Source: Methanocorpusculum sp. (GTDB taxonomy: Archaea > Halobacteriota > Methanomicrobia > Methanomicrobiales > Methanocorpusculaceae). From it: a DNA stretch of 7,006 nucleotides. The notes under the pieces were generated by a model. The model searched no databases and was not told the origin of the DNA. It saw nothing but the letters and a program-made list of their open reading frames with translations. Within the stretch, counting starts at the first letter, position 1, and the number at the start of each line of letters is the position of its first letter. The DNA lies in the NCBI GenBank assembly GCA_017622255.1, contig JAGARL010000033.1, forward strand, positions 1 to 7,006, read 5' to 3'. Shown here one piece after another: positions 5,681 through 7,006 of the stretch. Both the position numbers and the translations under genes were made by a program.

Positions 5681-5688
5681 TTTTTTTT
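5672..5688. terminator. bidirectional A-run/T-run terminator between convergent genes
   Basis: Six As (5672-5677), the TAA stop, then eight Ts (5681-5688) give both strands a T-tract: T8 for the operon on the plus strand, and TTATTTTTT for the convergent glycosyltransferase on the minus strand. The two stop codons are only 17 nt apart, so one element probably serves both transcripts. Confidence 0.6.
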
Positions 5689-5697
5689 ATCCCGCAC

Positions 5698-6795
5698 TCA
5701 CTCTTTTCTTATTTCGTCCAGAATCCGGCAGAAGTTTTCCGCGCCGTTGTTTTCCGCATACAGTCCCCGCAGGTCTGCAGGCTTCATCTGCATATAGGAA
5801 AGAATTGCCGTATGCAGGGATTCTGCAGTCACCGAGTCTCCGCGAATCATCATGCCGCATCCCAGTTCTTCAACCTTTCTGCCGTTGTTTCCCTGCTCCG
5901 GATGATACGGGTCGATGATTAAGAGAACCGGCTTTCCAAAGTACAGCGCTTCATGCAGTGAGGTAAGACCCCCGTGGATGATAGCGGTCTTTGCTGATGC
6001 CATGTAAGGGAAAATGCTTTCCACATAACCGGCAATTTTGAAGTTTTTTCCCTCCTCCGGAAGGCCCGGCGATGTTGCAAAGACATGGACGTCGAGGGCG
6101 GTATCCTGCTCGGAAATTTCTTTGAGCATCGCATAGAGCGGCATCTTAAACGGCTCGCCGCCGAAACTTGCAAAGACAATCTCTTCTGACGGGGCAAAGT
6201 CGTGAATCGACGGGTCAAGAATAGGACCAATGAAAATATACCGGTCCTTCTCCTTTTCTGCAATCCGGAAGTTGTAGCCGGAAATCGTATGCGGCGGGGC
6301 AAAGTCGGGCACGAGGACCTTCTTTGGAATAAGCGACAGGTATGTCCGGATGACTTTTCCAAACAGATTCCAGTACCATACATCCGGCTCTGCGAGTGAA
6401 CTGAAGTAGTTCTGGTTCGTCATAAAAAGAACCGGAATACCAAGAGTCTTTGCGGCAACGCCTGCCGCAAACATCGTATCGCAGACGACGACGTCAATAT
6501 TTTCCTGTTTCAGAATCCTTCGTGCGGTAAAAAAGGATTTCATGAGCGATACCGGGATACCGAGTGAGGATTTCAGGGTCTTTCCGATACTGAAATATCC
6601 GCCGGAACCTTCCAGCGTAACCTCGCGGGAGATTTCATAGACTCTGCAGTCGGTTTGTTTCTGAATAAAGGAATATGCTTTCCCGTATGAGGCAAAGATG
6701 CAGTTTTCCCCGCGCCTTTTGAGATGGTTTGCCAGTTTTGTTGAGCGGGATGCATGCCCCAGCCCTTCTCCACAGACAACAAACAGGATATTCAT
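5698..6795 (-). CDS. GT-B glycosyltransferase, MJ1255-type (UDP-glycosyltransferase/MurG-like fold)
   Basis: The 365-aa product starts MNILFVVCGEGLGHASRS; the GEGLGHASR loop (9-17) is the acceptor-side signature of a family typified by Methanocaldococcus MJ1255 and related to MurG and UDP-glucuronosyltransferases. The C-terminal nucleotide-sugar half carries IVFASFGGEP, then IIHGGLTSLHEALYFGKPVL with H274-G-G and E282, and PYHPEQGNNGRKVEELGCGM around 296-315, which matches the donor-binding region of GT-B enzymes. No membrane segment is evident, though the hydrophobic N-terminal half may associate with the membrane. The ATG at 6831 would add 12 residues (MCYSWKTNSRVS) covering the likely TATA box, so 6795 is chosen. 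It converges on the GT2 operon and is divergent from a flippase-like gene, which suggests a shared glycolipid or surface-glycan pathway. Substrates are unknown. Confidence 0.88.
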   Translation of the reverse strand: MNILFVVCGEGLGHASRSTKLANHLKRRGENCIFASYGKAYSFIQKQTDCRVYEISREVTLEGSGGYFSIGKTLKSSLGIPVSLMKSFFTARRILKQENIDVVVCDTMFAAGVAAKTLGIPVLFMTNQNYFSSLAEPDVWYWNLFGKVIRTYLSLIPKKVLVPDFAPPHTISGYNFRIAEKEKDRYIFIGPILDPSIHDFAPSEEIVFASFGGEPFKMPLYAMLKEISEQDTALDVHVFATSPGLPEEGKNFKIAGYVESIFPYMASAKTAIIHGGLTSLHEALYFGKPVLLIIDPYHPEQGNNGRKVEELGCGMMIRGDSVTAESLHTAILSYMQMKPADLRGLYAENNGAENFCRILDEIRKE

Positions 6796-6804
6796 AGATA
6801 CTCT

Positions 6805-6853
6805 ACTATTTGTTTTCCAACTATAACACATATATCGTTTAAACCCAAATAGT
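6805..6853. promoter_or_regulatory. divergent promoter with shared palindromic TATA and flanking inverted repeat
   Basis: The self-complementary ATATAT at 6830-6835 is centred 34-35 nt before the plus-strand ATG (6867) and 37-38 nt before the minus-strand ATG (6795). It could position transcription factors in either direction with leaders of about 10 nt. ACTATTTG (6805-6812) and CAAATAGT (6846-6853) form an 8-bp inverted repeat centred at 6829, almost on the TATA core. Neither gene has a recognisable Shine-Dalgarno site. A regulator binding the two arms could control both genes; this last point is inference. Confidence 0.5.
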
Positions 6854-6866
6854 TAGTACTCGCTGT

Positions 6867-7006
6867 ATGGATAAAATACAAAAACGTCTTCTGCTGATAT
6901 CGCTGGGAATCAGTTTTACCGTTCTTTTTCTCTTCCTGCTGTTCACGATAGATGTGGGAACACTGGAAGCGCTCAAGGCCGCAAATATCTGGCTGATTCT
7001 CTTAGC
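6867..7006 (+). CDS. flippase-like (AglD / lysylphosphatidylglycerol synthase TM family) membrane protein, N-terminal part
   Basis: The first 46 codons are present and the gene runs off the right edge. The product begins with a short basic stretch (MDKIQKR), then a transmembrane helix LLLISLGISFTVLFLFLLFT, a short loop IDVGTLEALKAANIW, and the start of a second helix (LILL). A first helix followed by a loop with LxALxxANxWxLLL is the typical opening of the TIGR00374/UPF0104 family, which includes haloarchaeal AglD (dolichol-phosphate sugar pathway) and the membrane domain of lysylphosphatidylglycerol synthase. Full members are about 300-350 aa with 7-9 helices. Position opposite a GT-B glycosyltransferase fits a role in moving or handling polyprenyl-linked or lipid-linked sugars. 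The call rests on 46 residues, so another multi-spanning protein is possible. Confidence 0.65.
   Translation, partial: MDKIQKRLLLISLGISFTVLFLFLLFTIDVGTLEALKAANIWLILL

Noticed and set aside
6796..6831. 12-residue extension of the GT-B glycosyltransferase
   Set aside because: MNILFVVCGEGLGHASR is the normal start of the fold, and the extension would cover the likely TATA element.

Overview
The window looks like chromosomal DNA of a methanogenic archaeon, most likely a Methanomicrobiales member of roughly 50 % GC (Methanocorpusculum-like is my best guess, an inference only). The signs are an archaeal-type riboflavin/F420 pyrimidine reductase, an elongation-factor-like paralogue that I associate with methanogens, an MJ1255-type glycosyltransferase, A/T-rich TATA elements 25-37 nt before start codons, weak or absent Shine-Dalgarno sites, and genes ending on oligo-T tracts. 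There are no RNA genes, CRISPR arrays, insertion sequences or phage genes.

Left part (1-2340). The 3' end of an unrecognised gene runs off the left edge and ends at a symmetrical A/T-run terminator. Next to it is a decayed C-terminal scrap of an isoprenylcysteine carboxyl methyltransferase-like gene (minus strand), lying against the 3' end of rib7. A two-gene minus-strand unit follows: a 65-aa conserved small protein, then rib7. It diverges from a plus-strand gene for an EF-1A/SelB-like protein whose GTPase motifs are lost. That gene ends in a hairpin plus T-tract over its stop codon.

Middle (2341-5690). After a 189-nt spacer with a TATA box, a perfect 18-bp dyad and two mutually exclusive hairpins comes a tight three-gene operon: a DUF362 protein with a C-terminal two-cluster ferredoxin, a UDP-galactopyranose-mutase-like flavoprotein (5-nt gap), and a family 2 glycosyltransferase (ATGA overlap). 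It ends at a bidirectional A/T-run terminator.

Right part (5698-7006). A convergent GT-B glycosyltransferase (MJ1255 type) is divergently transcribed from a membrane protein of the AglD/flippase-like family, cut by the right edge. The 71-nt spacer between them holds one self-complementary TATA element and an 8-bp inverted repeat.

Together the right half reads as a glycoconjugate locus: a flavoenzyme acting on a sugar nucleotide or related substrate, two glycosyltransferases, and a polyprenyl-lipid/flippase-type membrane protein. The DUF362-ferredoxin could plausibly supply electrons to the flavoenzyme. The functional link is inference from gene order; the family assignments rest on motifs visible in the translations.
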